Shown here: positions 1 to 8,589 of the stretch, in pieces
How positions within the stretch are numbered: the stretch's first letter is position 1
Layout: every line of letters starts with the position of its first letter
From: Planococcus sp. APC 4015
GTDB lineage: Bacteria > Actinomycetota > Actinomycetes > Actinomycetales > Microbacteriaceae
Direction: 5' to 3'
DNA: 64,000 nucleotides
NCBI GenBank assembly: GCA_030407505.1
Contig: JASDDH010000003.1
Coordinates: forward strand, 62,001 to 126,000
The notes under the pieces: generated by a model
Database searches by the model: none
The model's input: the letters and a program-made list of their open reading frames with translations, nothing else
Told to the model about the DNA's origin: nothing
Program-made: the position numbers and the translations under genes

Positions 1-916
1 GTTCGGCGACGGCGTCTACGCCGTACCGCAGGCATCCGGCCCTCTGGGCCAGTTCTACCGCAAGGACATCTTCGACTCGCTGGGCCTCGCGCACCCCGAG
101 ACGTGGGAGGACTACTACGAGGCCGCCAAGGTGATCCGCGCGTCCGACCCGAACCGCTACATCGCCGCCTTCGCGTTCAACCAGGCGCCGTGGATGATCG
201 GGCTCGCCCAGCAGGGCGGGGCGAACTGGTTCGCGGCCGAGGACGACGCGTGGACGGTCGACATCGACGGCGAGGCCACGATGACGGTCGCCAACTTCTG
301 GCAGAAGCTCATCGACGAGGACCTCGTCAAGATCGAGGCCGACTTCTCGAGCGAGTGGAATGCCGACATCCAGAACGGCAACGTCGTCACCTGGATCTCG
401 GGCTCGTGGGCCGATGCGATCCTGCGCGGCACCGCCCCCGACACCGCGGGCAGCTGGGCCGTCGGCCCCATGCCGCAGTGGGAAGCCGGTGAGAACGTCT
501 CGGCGACCTGGGCGGGCGGCTCGGCCAGCGCGGTGCTCAAGGGCTCCGACAACCCCGAGGCCGCTGCGGAGTTCGCCGTGTGGCTCAACTCCGACCCCGA
601 GAGCGTCAACATCCTCACCAACATCGGCGCGGGCTGGCCCGCGATCGCCGACACGAGCGCGATCTCGGTGCTGCAGGACGACCCCGAGGTGTTCGCCTTC
701 TACGGCGGGCAGGACATCTGGGACGTCTTCGCCGAATCGGATGCCGCGGTCGACACGTCGTGGAAGTGGCCGCCGCTCTCGTCGACGCTGTTCGCGTCGC
801 TGACCGACAACGTCAAGGCCGCCGTCGACGCCGGAACCCCCATCGCCGACGCATTCACCCAGACGCAGGCCGACATGGTCGCCGCGCTCGAGGAGCGGGG
901 GATCGCGGTCAACTGA
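1..916 (+). CDS. ABC sugar transporter solute-binding protein (5' end outside window)
   Basis: C-terminal part of an extracellular carbohydrate-binding lipoprotein (SBP_bac_1 type). The frame is open from base 2 and ends at TGA 914-916, so signal peptide and N-lobe are missing. Visible family features are GPLGQFYRKDIF, the TWEDYYEAAKVI segment after it, and a later WLNSDPES segment. It closely parallels the second binding protein at 14722-16053 (GPMGLFYRSDLF, TWEEYREAAVKV), so the two are paralogues. Two MalF/MalG-type permeases follow 71 bp downstream and form the transporter with it. The sugar cannot be read from sequence; the cellulase-like enzyme nearby suggests a plant-derived oligosaccharide (inference). 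Confidence 0.93.
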   Translation, partial: FGDGVYAVPQASGPLGQFYRKDIFDSLGLAHPETWEDYYEAAKVIRASDPNRYIAAFAFNQAPWMIGLAQQGGANWFAAEDDAWTVDIDGEATMTVANFWQKLIDEDLVKIEADFSSEWNADIQNGNVVTWISGSWADAILRGTAPDTAGSWAVGPMPQWEAGENVSATWAGGSASAVLKGSDNPEAAAEFAVWLNSDPESVNILTNIGAGWPAIADTSAISVLQDDPEVFAFYGGQDIWDVFAESDAAVDTSWKWPPLSSTLFASLTDNVKAAVDAGTPIADAFTQTQADMVAALEERGIAVN

Positions 917-987
917 CCGCGATCGTCCTCCGCTCCGAGGAGGGGTGCGGTCCTCCGCGCCCCTCCTCCCAGACCGAAAGTTCTGCC

Positions 988-1902
988 GTGACCCTCGACG
1001 CAAGACCCCGCCTCCGGCGCCGCCATCCCGCGGCCCTGTGGGTGCTCGTGCTCCCGTTCGTCGTGATGTTCCTGCTGTTCTTCGTGGCGCCGATCGTGTA
1101 CGCGATCGTGCAGAGCCTGTTCTCGACGCGCAGCAGCGGGCTGGGCTTCGGAGCGCCCGAGACGACGTTCGTCTTCTTCGACAACTACGCACGCGCGCTG
1201 TCCGACACCGATTTCGTCACGAGCCTCGGGCGTCTCGTGCTGTTCTCGGCGATCCTCGTGCCGCTGATGGTCGTGACGGCCCTCGGTCTCGCCCTCCTGC
1301 TGGATTCCGGCAAGGCGAAGTGGCCGAAGTTCTTCCGCGTCCTGTACTTCGCCCCCTACGGGGTGCCGGGGGTGGTCGCCACGCTCCTGTGGGGCTTCCT
1401 CTACATCCCCGCGACGAGCCCCGTCCTGCAGCTGCTGTCGTCGGTGGGCATCGATGCCGATCCGCTTTCGAGCGGCAGCGTGCTGTTCGCGATCGCCAAC
1501 ATCGCCCTGTGGGGGTTCGCGGGCTACAACATGGTCATCCTCATCGCCGCGCTCAACGCGATCCCCTCCGAGCTGTACGAGGCCGCCCGCATGGACGGCG
1601 CCTCGGCGTGGTCCACGGTGTGGCACATCAAGCTGCCGCTGGTGCGGCCCTCGGTGATCCTCGTCACGGTGTTCACGATCATCGGCACGCTGCAGCTCTT
1701 CGTCGAACCCCTCGTGCTGCGTCCCCTCACGACCGCGATCAGCTCGACCTTCACCCCCAACCTCGCCGCCTACAACCAGGCCTTCGCGCAGGGAAACCCG
1801 AACCTCGCAGCCGCGATGGCCGTCATCGTCGCCGTGCTCGGCTTCGTGTTCTCGTTCGGGTTCCTGCGTCTGGTCAACCGCGAGGGGAACCGCGCATGGT
1901 GA
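988..1902 (+). CDS. ABC sugar transporter permease, MalF/UgpA type
   Basis: Integral membrane permease, 304 aa, about six helices. After a basic N-terminus (RPRLRRRHPA) the first helix runs LWVLVLPFVVMFLLFFVAP. The cytoplasmic EAA loop that contacts the ATPase is present as EAARMDGAS followed by KLPLVRPS. GTG 988 is chosen because it puts the short basic tail directly before helix 1; the frame is open further upstream but would run through the binding-protein gene. It overlaps the next permease by 7 bp, so the two are translationally coupled. No ATPase gene lies nearby; a shared MsiK-like ATPase encoded elsewhere is usual for such systems in actinobacteria. Confidence 0.93.
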   Translation: MTLDARPRLRRRHPAALWVLVLPFVVMFLLFFVAPIVYAIVQSLFSTRSSGLGFGAPETTFVFFDNYARALSDTDFVTSLGRLVLFSAILVPLMVVTALGLALLLDSGKAKWPKFFRVLYFAPYGVPGVVATLLWGFLYIPATSPVLQLLSSVGIDADPLSSGSVLFAIANIALWGFAGYNMVILIAALNAIPSELYEAARMDGASAWSTVWHIKLPLVRPSVILVTVFTIIGTLQLFVEPLVLRPLTTAISSTFTPNLAAYNQAFAQGNPNLAAAMAVIVAVLGFVFSFGFLRLVNREGNRAW

Positions 1903-2759
1903 CCACCCGCCGCCCCGATTCGGACCCGGTCGGTCAGACCGCCGTCACGATCGTCCTCGCCGTCGCCGGCATCTACTTCGCGCTTCCGCTCGTGTGGGTG
2001 GTCATCGCCGCGACGAAGTCCCCGGGCGACCTGTTCGCGTCGTTCGGCCTCTGGTTCTCGGACTCCCCGCAGGCGTGGGAGAACCTCGTCGCGCTGTTCA
2101 CGCAGGACGGCGGCGCCTTCGTCACATGGGTCGGCAACAGCATCCTGTATTCGGGTGTCGGCGCGCTCGTCGCGACCGTGCTCTCGGCCGCGTGCGGGTA
2201 CGCGATCGCGAAGTTCCCGTTCCGCGGGCGCGAAGTTCTCTTCTCGACGATCCTCGGGGGCGTGCTCGTGCCGGCGACGGTCATCGCGCTCCCGCTGTAC
2301 TTCCTGCTCAACACGGTGGGGCTGACCGGCACCTACTGGGCTGTGCTGCTGCCGAGCATGGTGAGTCCGTTCGGCGTGTACCTCGCCCGCATCCACGCCA
2401 ACGCGAGCGTGCCCGACGAGATCATCGAGGCGGCGCGGCTCGACGGCGCCGGCGACCTCCGCATCTTCGGCACGATCGCCACCCGCATGATGACGCCCGC
2501 GCTCGTGACGATCTTCCTGTTCCAGTTCGTCACCATCTGGAACAACTACCTGCTGCCGCTGGTGATGCTCAACGACACCCGGACGTTCCCGGTGACCCTG
2601 GGCCTCACACTGTGGAACTCGCAGACGCAGCGCGACCCGATGTTCTACTCGCTCGTCGTGACCGGCTCGGCCGTGTCGGCGATCCTGCTCGTCGTGCTCA
2701 TGATCGGGCTGCAGCGCTTCTGGCGCGCCGACCTCACCGCCGGCGCGACGAAGGGCTGA
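1896..2759 (+). CDS. ABC sugar transporter permease, MalG type
   Basis: Second permease subunit, 287 aa, six predicted helices. The MalG signature is clear: GVLVPATVIALPLYFLL, then SPFGVYLARIHANASVPDEI, and the EAA loop EAARLDGAGDLRIF. ATG 1896 overlaps the end of the upstream permease. It is the last gene of the three-gene transport unit and is followed by a repeat-rich intergenic stretch (2781-2988) before a convergent regulator gene. Confidence 0.94.
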   Translation: MVTTRRPDSDPVGQTAVTIVLAVAGIYFALPLVWVVIAATKSPGDLFASFGLWFSDSPQAWENLVALFTQDGGAFVTWVGNSILYSGVGALVATVLSAACGYAIAKFPFRGREVLFSTILGGVLVPATVIALPLYFLLNTVGLTGTYWAVLLPSMVSPFGVYLARIHANASVPDEIIEAARLDGAGDLRIFGTIATRMMTPALVTIFLFQFVTIWNNYLLPLVMLNDTRTFPVTLGLTLWNSQTQRDPMFYSLVVTGSAVSAILLVVLMIGLQRFWRADLTAGATKG

Positions 2760-2780
2760 TCGGCGACGGATGCCGGGGTG

Positions 2781-2988
2781 CCGGGTCTCACGATCGGCCG
2801 CCCGCCGCTTCGGCTGCCCGCCTCCTGTGAGACTCCACCCCCGGGCGGGTCTCACAAGGGGTCCGATACGCGCCGGGTCTCACGATCGGTCGCCCGCCGC
2901 TTCGGCCGCCCGCCTCTTGTGAGACCCCACCCCGGGCGGGTCTCACGACAGGTCGAGTGCGAGCCGGCGGGGCAGCCGTTCGTGAGAC
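2781..2988. repeat. Intergenic direct repeat with seven alternating GTCTCAC/GTGAGAC heptamers
   Basis: Two near-identical units of about 75 bp (2781-2855 and 2873-2946; four substitutions and one single-base gap between them) lie between convergent genes. Each unit reads GTCTCAC, then GTGAGAC, then GTCTCAC (starts 2785, 2827, 2849 and 2877, 2919, 2940), and a seventh copy, GTGAGAC, starts at 2982. Adjacent heptamers are inverted, so many alternative hairpins with GC-rich loops can form. Role unknown: a bidirectional transcription stop for the convergent genes, or a REP-like dispersed element. Confidence 0.8.
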
Positions 2989-2991
2989 GCG

Positions 2992-3855
2992 TCAGCCCTT
3001 CCGGGTGTCGCGGTACGCGGTGGGACTCATGCCGTGAACCTTGCGGAACTGGCGGGAGAAGTAGAACGGATCGTCCATCCCCACCTCGCGGGCGATCTCG
3101 GCGACGGTGCGGTCGGACGTGTCGAGGAGGCGCCGGGCGCGCGCCATCTTCAGCGACAGGTGGTGCGCGAGCACCCCGCCGCCCGTCGCGCCGCGGAACA
3201 GCGCGGCGAGGTGCGACGGCGAGACGCCTACGAGCGCCGCGAGCTCGGCGACCTGCACGCGCCCGTCGACGCGCTCCTCGAGATAGCGCATCGCGCGCTC
3301 GAGCGGGGTTCCGTCCTCGGGCAGGATGCGGTCGACGGCGAGCAGGGTGAACAGCCGCCACGCCATCCCCGCCGTCGCCACCAGCCGCGCCGGCGTCGTG
3401 TCGCGCTCGAGCGCGCTGACGATCTCGTCGAGCTGCGCGGTGATGCGGTCGATCGAGCGCAGCGAAAGGGTGAGTTCACCGGGGCGGATGCCGGCGGCCT
3501 CGACCAGTTCCGCGACATCGGTGCCCCGCACGTGGCACCACCAGATGGTCCAGGGATCGCTCTCGCTCGCCCCGTACGAGTGCGACACTCCTCCCGGGAT
3601 CACGACCGCCCCGCCGGGGCCGACCCGCGTGCGCGCGCCGTCGTGCTCCACCCAGCCCGTGCCCGCGACGCACACGATGACGATCGTCTCGGTCGCGCCC
3701 GAGGGGCGGTGCCGCCCGTGGTGGTCGGCATGGGGGAACCAGCCGGCATCCGTCACGATCATGCGTCGGGTGACCGGACGCGCGAGCGCCGAGTCGATCA
3801 GCGGGCGGGGGACCACGTTCAGACGTTGATGCACGAATCCGTCGGCCAGCTCCAT
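2992..3855 (-). CDS. AraC-family transcriptional regulator with cupin sensor
   Basis: 287 aa. The N-terminal half (about 20-150) looks like the AraC sugar-binding cupin (VGPGGAVVIPGGVSHSYGA, then PWTIWWCHVRG). The C-terminal 100 residues hold the double helix-turn-helix: QVAELAALVGVSPSHLAALF, then the AraC signature FYFSRQFRKVHGMSPTAYR. ATG 3855 is the in-frame start; the long upstream extension of this frame lies antisense to the DUF5107 gene and is spurious. It is convergent with the transporter and divergent from the DUF5107/cellulase-like pair, so it is the likely sugar-responsive activator of this locus (inference). Confidence 0.92.
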   Translation of the reverse strand: MELADGFVHQRLNVVPRPLIDSALARPVTRRMIVTDAGWFPHADHHGRHRPSGATETIVIVCVAGTGWVEHDGARTRVGPGGAVVIPGGVSHSYGASESDPWTIWWCHVRGTDVAELVEAAGIRPGELTLSLRSIDRITAQLDEIVSALERDTTPARLVATAGMAWRLFTLLAVDRILPEDGTPLERAMRYLEERVDGRVQVAELAALVGVSPSHLAALFRGATGGGVLAHHLSLKMARARRLLDTSDRTVAEIAREVGMDDPFYFSRQFRKVHGMSPTAYRDTRKG

Positions 3856-3951
3856 GTGTCCATGTTCCCACGCGGGGTGATCGTCGGATCCTCCAGGTGG
3901 GGCACGCGATCCGACATGGCGGGGCTCGCCGCGTCGTGGCACAGTTGCCGG

Positions 3952-6900
3952 GTGACACGAGACGACGACGCCCCGAGCCGCATCCACCTCCCCGCGGCGC
4001 CCCCCGACCAGCAGGCGCTGCTCGACGAGGGCGGCGTCGCGTGCTGGGCCGAAGACGTGATCATCGACACCTACGAGGCGGGCGAGCCCGACCGGTACCC
4101 GCTGTTCCTCGATCGCCGCGTCTACCAGGGCTCCAGCGGCCGGGTGTATCCGATGCCGATGATCGACGCGGTGTCGCACGAGAAGCGGCCGCGGGCCTGG
4201 CGGGCGATCCACCTCGAGAACGCCTACGTGCGTCTCATGCTGCTGCCCGAGATCGGCGGTCGCATCCACATCGGGTACGACAAGGTCGCCGGCTACGACT
4301 TCTTCTACCGCAACAACGTCATCAAGCCCGCCCTCGTGGGGCTCGCGGGGCCCTGGATCTCGGGCGGCGTCGAGTTCAACTGGCCGCAGCACCACCGCCC
4401 CGCGACCTACCTGCCGGTCGATGCCCGCATCGAGCACGAACCCGACGGGGCGGTCGTGGTCTGGCACAGCGACCTCGATCCGCTGCAGCGCATGCGCGGC
4501 GTGCACGGCATCCGGCTGCGTCCGGGGTCCTCCCTCGTCGAGGCCGACGTGCGGCTGCACAACCGCACCGACGCGCCCCAGACCTTCCTGTGGTGGGCCA
4601 ACGTCGCGGCCCGTTCGCACGAGCGGTACCAATCGTTCTTCCCCGACGACGTCGCCTACGTCGCCGACCACGCGCGCCGCGCGATCACGGCGTTCCCGCG
4701 CGCGGACCGCGCCTACTACGGCGTCGATTACCCGGCGCTGGCCGAAGGCCGCCCCGACGCCGACCGCATCGACATCTACTCGAACATCCCCGTGCCGACC
4801 TCGTACATGATCACCGACACCGAGGACTCCTTCTTCGGGGGATACGACCACGGAGCCGACGCCGGCTTCGTGCACTGGGCGGACCGCGCCGTCGCGCCGG
4901 GAAAGAAGCAGTGGACGTGGGGCACGGGGGCGATCGGCACCGCGTGGGACGCCCAGCTGACCGACGACGACGGCCCCTATGTCGAGCTCATGGCCGGCGT
5001 CTACACCGACAACCAGCCCGACTTCGCGTGGCTCGCGCCGGGTGAGACGAAGCAGTTCAGCCAGTACTGGTTCCCCATCCACGCGATCGGCGCGGCGCGG
5101 CAGGCGACGACGGATGCCGCGATCGCCGTCTCGCCCGACGGATCGCGCGTGGGCGTCATCGCCACGGCGGCCGTCGAGGCGACGATCACCGTGCGCACGG
5201 CGGTCGACACCGCGCAGTGGCACGCGTCCCTCGCCCCCGACCGCCCGTTCACGCACACCGTCACGGGTGCGCGCATCATCGAGGTGCACGTGCACGACGC
5301 CGGCGGCACGCTCGTCTCGTGGGCGGAGCGCACCGTGTCGACGGGCGAGCCGTGGGTCGCGACCGCGCCCGAGACCCCCGCCGAGATCGCGGGCACCGAC
5401 GAGCTGTACCTCACCGCCACGCACCTCGACCAATACCGGCATCCCACCCGCGCAGCTGCGCCGTACCTGCGCGAGGCTCTCGACCGCGACCCGGCGGACG
5501 TGCGAGCGGCGACGGCGCTCGCCGGGTGGCACCTGCGCCACGCAGAGTACGACGAAGCCGCACGGCTGCTCGAGCGAGCGATCGACCGCCTGACGCGCCG
5601 CAACCTGAACCCGCGCGACGGCGAAGCCCTGTACCTGCTCGGACTCGTGCGAGAACGGCAGGGCGACCGCGCCGACGCCGACGACCGGTTCGCCCGCGCC
5701 GGGTGGAACGCCGCCTGGGCGGCCCCGGCCACCCTCGCCCGCGCGCGGCTCGCGCTGCGCGCCGGTCGCGCGCGCGATGCGCTGCGTCTGGCCTCGGATG
5801 CGCTCGCGATCCCCGAGGCCCGGCGGCTGCGGGTGCTCGCACTGCGCGCGCTCGGCCGCCACGACGAGGCCGCCTCGGCGCTCGGGCAGCTGCGCCGCGC
5901 CGACCCCCTCGACGCGGCGACGGCGGCGCTGGGCCGCGTGCTCGGCGAGCAGGCACCGCCGCCCGCCGACCCGCGCACGACGCTCGACATCGCCGCCGAG
6001 TTCGCCCGCGCCGGCGCCTACGCCGAGGCGCTCGCCGCGACGGCCGAGCCCGCCGCGGCTGCCGCTGCGGCGTTCGGCAACGCCGAGCCGATGCGCCGCA
6101 TCCTGCGCAGCGAGTGGTCCCGTGCGGCCGGTGATCCGGATGCCGCACCCGCCGACCTCGACGGCGTTCCGCTGGACCTGGCGTTCCCCGCGGGTCTGGA
6201 CCAGTTCGACGCCCTCACGGCGGCGACGGCTCGCGGCGCGGGCCCTGCCGTGCACGCGCTGCGGGGGATGTGGCTGCTCGATGCGGCGCGCGACGACGAC
6301 GCACTCGCAGAGCTGACGGCGGCGACGGATGCCGGCATCCACGATCCGGTCGCGTGGCGCAACCTCGCGCTCGCGATCATGCGCACGAACAAGGATGCCG
6401 ATGCCGCCGACGCCGCGTACGCGCACGCCCTGAGTCTCAGCGCAGATGCGCGCCTCGTGTTCGAACGGGACCTCTTGGCGCGGCTCGCCGGCGTGCCCGC
6501 GGGCGAGAGGCTCGCACTCCTGCACGAGCACGCCGGACTGCTCGCGACCCGCGACGACCTCGCCCTCGCCCACGTCACGCTCCTGCTGGACACCGACCGC
6601 GTCGACGAGGCCTGGGCCGTGCTCGAGGCCCGCACGTTCCGCCCGTTCGAGGGCGGCGAGGGCCAGGTGATCGCGGCGTACGACCGCGCGGCGTGCGCGC
6701 TGGCCCGCCGTCATCTCGCCGCCGGGGACGCCGCGGGTGCCGCGGAGATCCTGCGTGCCGGGCTCACCGCGCCCGCCAACCTCGGTGAGGGCCGGCATCC
6801 CGCGGAGCCGCAGGCCGAGCGTCTCGTCCTGCTGGGCGACGCCCTGGCCGCGTCCTTCGATGACGAGGGAGCGCGCGCGGCCTGGGAGCGGGCGCGGGCG

Positions 6901-7191
6901 GCCACCCCGCTCGCGGTGGCCGATCGACCGGCCGACGCACGCGATCGGTGGATCGGCGTCGCGCACGTGCGCCTCGGCGAGTACGACGCGGCCGACGCCG
7001 TGTGGCGGCGGCTCGAGAGCCGCGCCGACGAGCTCGAGCGCGCCAAGGACGACGTCGACTACTTCGCCACGTCGCTGCCCGAACTGCTCGTCTTCGACAC
7101 CGACACCGCCCGAGCGCGGGCCACGGCGGCGCGCGAGCTGCGCGACGCGGCTGCCGCGGGCCGGGCTATGCACGTGAGGACCGACGCATGA
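3952..7191 (+). CDS. DUF5107 and TPR-repeat protein
   Basis: Large predicted cytosolic protein, 1079 aa from GTG 3952 (ATG 3916 in the same frame is an alternative). The first 350 residues match a DUF5107-type beta-sandwich related to sugar mutarotase folds: AYVRLMLLPEIGGRIHIGYD, WISGGVEFNWPQHHRP and WWANVAARSHERYQSFFP. The rest is an alanine-rich array of tetratricopeptide-like helix pairs. No signal peptide. The stop overlaps the ATG of the cellulase-like gene (ATGA), so they form an operon. In my knowledge of the family such proteins sit beside glycosidase and sugar-ABC genes; a direct activity is not established here. Confidence 0.88.
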   Translation: MTRDDDAPSRIHLPAAPPDQQALLDEGGVACWAEDVIIDTYEAGEPDRYPLFLDRRVYQGSSGRVYPMPMIDAVSHEKRPRAWRAIHLENAYVRLMLLPEIGGRIHIGYDKVAGYDFFYRNNVIKPALVGLAGPWISGGVEFNWPQHHRPATYLPVDARIEHEPDGAVVVWHSDLDPLQRMRGVHGIRLRPGSSLVEADVRLHNRTDAPQTFLWWANVAARSHERYQSFFPDDVAYVADHARRAITAFPRADRAYYGVDYPALAEGRPDADRIDIYSNIPVPTSYMITDTEDSFFGGYDHGADAGFVHWADRAVAPGKKQWTWGTGAIGTAWDAQLTDDDGPYVELMAGVYTDNQPDFAWLAPGETKQFSQYWFPIHAIGAARQATTDAAIAVSPDGSRVGVIATAAVEATITVRTAVDTAQWHASLAPDRPFTHTVTGARIIEVHVHDAGGTLVSWAERTVSTGEPWVATAPETPAEIAGTDELYLTATHLDQYRHPTRAAAPYLREALDRDPADVRAATALAGWHLRHAEYDEAARLLERAIDRLTRRNLNPRDGEALYLLGLVRERQGDRADADDRFARAGWNAAWAAPATLARARLALRAGRARDALRLASDALAIPEARRLRVLALRALGRHDEAASALGQLRRADPLDAATAALGRVLGEQAPPPADPRTTLDIAAEFARAGAYAEALAATAEPAAAAAAAFGNAEPMRRILRSEWSRAAGDPDAAPADLDGVPLDLAFPAGLDQFDALTAATARGAGPAVHALRGMWLLDAARDDDALAELTAATDAGIHDPVAWRNLALAIMRTNKDADAADAAYAHALSLSADARLVFERDLLARLAGVPAGERLALLHEHAGLLATRDDLALAHVTLLLDTDRVDEAWAVLEARTFRPFEGGEGQVIAAYDRAACALARRHLAAGDAAGAAEILRAGLTAPANLGEGRHPAEPQAERLVLLGDALAASFDDEGARAAWERARAATPLAVADRPADARDRWIGVAHVRLGEYDAADAVWRRLESRADELERAKDDVDYFATSLPELLVFDTDTARARATAARELRDAAAAGRAMHVRTDA

Positions 7192-8483
7192 CCGAGCGAT
7201 ACCTCGGCTCGGGGACGATCCCCGACGACCACGACGGGCTCACCGGAGCCGTGCCCGGGCACCTCCCGCAGCGGCTGACGATCACGCTGTGGGACTTCTC
7301 CTGGTACACCCGTGCGGGCGCCGGAGAGCCCTACGCGGACATCGATGCAGCTGTGGCGGATGCCGCATCCCTCGGCTACAACGCGATCCGCATCTGCGCC
7401 GCGCCCCTGCTGTTGTTCGGCGATCTGGGACTCGACGCCCGCATCGACGTCGAGGGCCTCGGCCTCGCCCCCGGCGGCGGATACTACGGTCAGCGCACCC
7501 GCTGGTACGACGCCCCCGGAGGGTATTCGATCGACGTGCGCGCGCGGCTGCTCGAGCTCTTCGACGCGGCGCAGCGCCACGGGCTCGTCGTGATCCTCGC
7601 GAGCTGGGAGTACCAGCAGTCGCCCTCGTTCGCGGCGTCGCCCGCGTGGTTCGACGCGATCGACGCCGTGCCGCTCGAGGATCGCTACCGGCTGCTCGCC
7701 GAGGCGTGGGACCGGATGATCGCCTTCCTCGACGAGCACGGGCATCGCGAGCGCATCGCGCTCGTCGAGCTGCACAACGAGGTCGACTTCTCGATCCTCC
7801 CGGCTCTCGCCGACGGGGGCGCCGAGCAGATCGCCTGGCTCGGTGCGCGGCATCCGGATCTGCTCGTCACGGCCAGCTACGGCAAGCCGCCGCATCTCGC
7901 GATGCATCGGGTGCCCGAAGGGCTCGGGGCTGCGCAGTTCCACGTGTACAGCTACGGCGTTCTCGACGCGCTGCAGAAGCGGGTCGACATCCGGTCCGAG
8001 GGCAGTGCCGAGTTCCCCAACGCGGCGCTGCGCGAGCTGCTGCGCGCCGACGCGCCGACACCCGCGGAGTACGGCCGTGCGGCCGAGTGGAAGTACCGGG
8101 CCACCGTCGTCACCGACCAGATGATCTACGGCTACGACTGGGTCGATGCCGACGCATGGGACTCGTGGCTGCTCGACGAGTACGACGCCTACCACGAGGT
8201 GATGCGCCGCGAGATCGAGTCCCGGGTCATCGCGATCGCCGAATGGGCGCGGTGGCAGGGCATCCCCGCGCTCGTCGGCGAGGGCTGGGTCGGCTACACA
8301 CCCCTGCACGGCACGTTCGAGGAGGGGCCGATCGGCCGCGCGCTGGCCGAGCACGGCATCGACACCGCGCTCGAACGCGGAGTGTGGGGCGTCGTGCTGT
8401 GCTCGAATGCGGCGCCTCACCACCCGATGTGGCAGCTTCGCGACTGGCAGCGGGCGCAGAACGCCCGCATCCTCGCGTCCTGA
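7188..8483 (+). CDS. Cellulase-like (beta/alpha)8 glycoside hydrolase
   Basis: 431 aa with no signal peptide, so probably intracellular and acting on imported oligosaccharides. It has clan GH-A features: NAIRICAAPLL near the second strand, the acid/base region ELHNEVDF with Glu198, and a late GEGWVGY with Glu365 as probable nucleophile. The start codon overlaps the stop of the DUF5107 gene. The likely job is hydrolysis of a beta-linked glycoside taken up by the adjacent ABC system. The exact GH family and substrate cannot be assigned by eye. Confidence 0.85.
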   Translation: MTERYLGSGTIPDDHDGLTGAVPGHLPQRLTITLWDFSWYTRAGAGEPYADIDAAVADAASLGYNAIRICAAPLLLFGDLGLDARIDVEGLGLAPGGGYYGQRTRWYDAPGGYSIDVRARLLELFDAAQRHGLVVILASWEYQQSPSFAASPAWFDAIDAVPLEDRYRLLAEAWDRMIAFLDEHGHRERIALVELHNEVDFSILPALADGGAEQIAWLGARHPDLLVTASYGKPPHLAMHRVPEGLGAAQFHVYSYGVLDALQKRVDIRSEGSAEFPNAALRELLRADAPTPAEYGRAAEWKYRATVVTDQMIYGYDWVDADAWDSWLLDEYDAYHEVMRREIESRVIAIAEWARWQGIPALVGEGWVGYTPLHGTFEEGPIGRALAEHGIDTALERGVWGVVLCSNAAPHHPMWQLRDWQRAQNARILAS

Positions 8484-8589
8484 TCGACGAGCGCCGCAGT
8501 CACCTGCGAACGCTGCGTCGCGCGACACCGGCGTTCGCAGGAAAGTGCAGCGGATGCCGCGCCTCCCGGCTCACGCCCGGTGCCGGCCA

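Noticed and set aside
2781..2988. CRISPR-like array
   Set aside because: Only two long near-copies, inverted heptamers, no regular spacers and no cas genes.
2992..7173. 1393-residue minus-strand open frame
   Set aside because: Only its C-terminal 287 codons encode the AraC regulator; the rest is antisense shadow of the DUF5107 gene in high-GC DNA.
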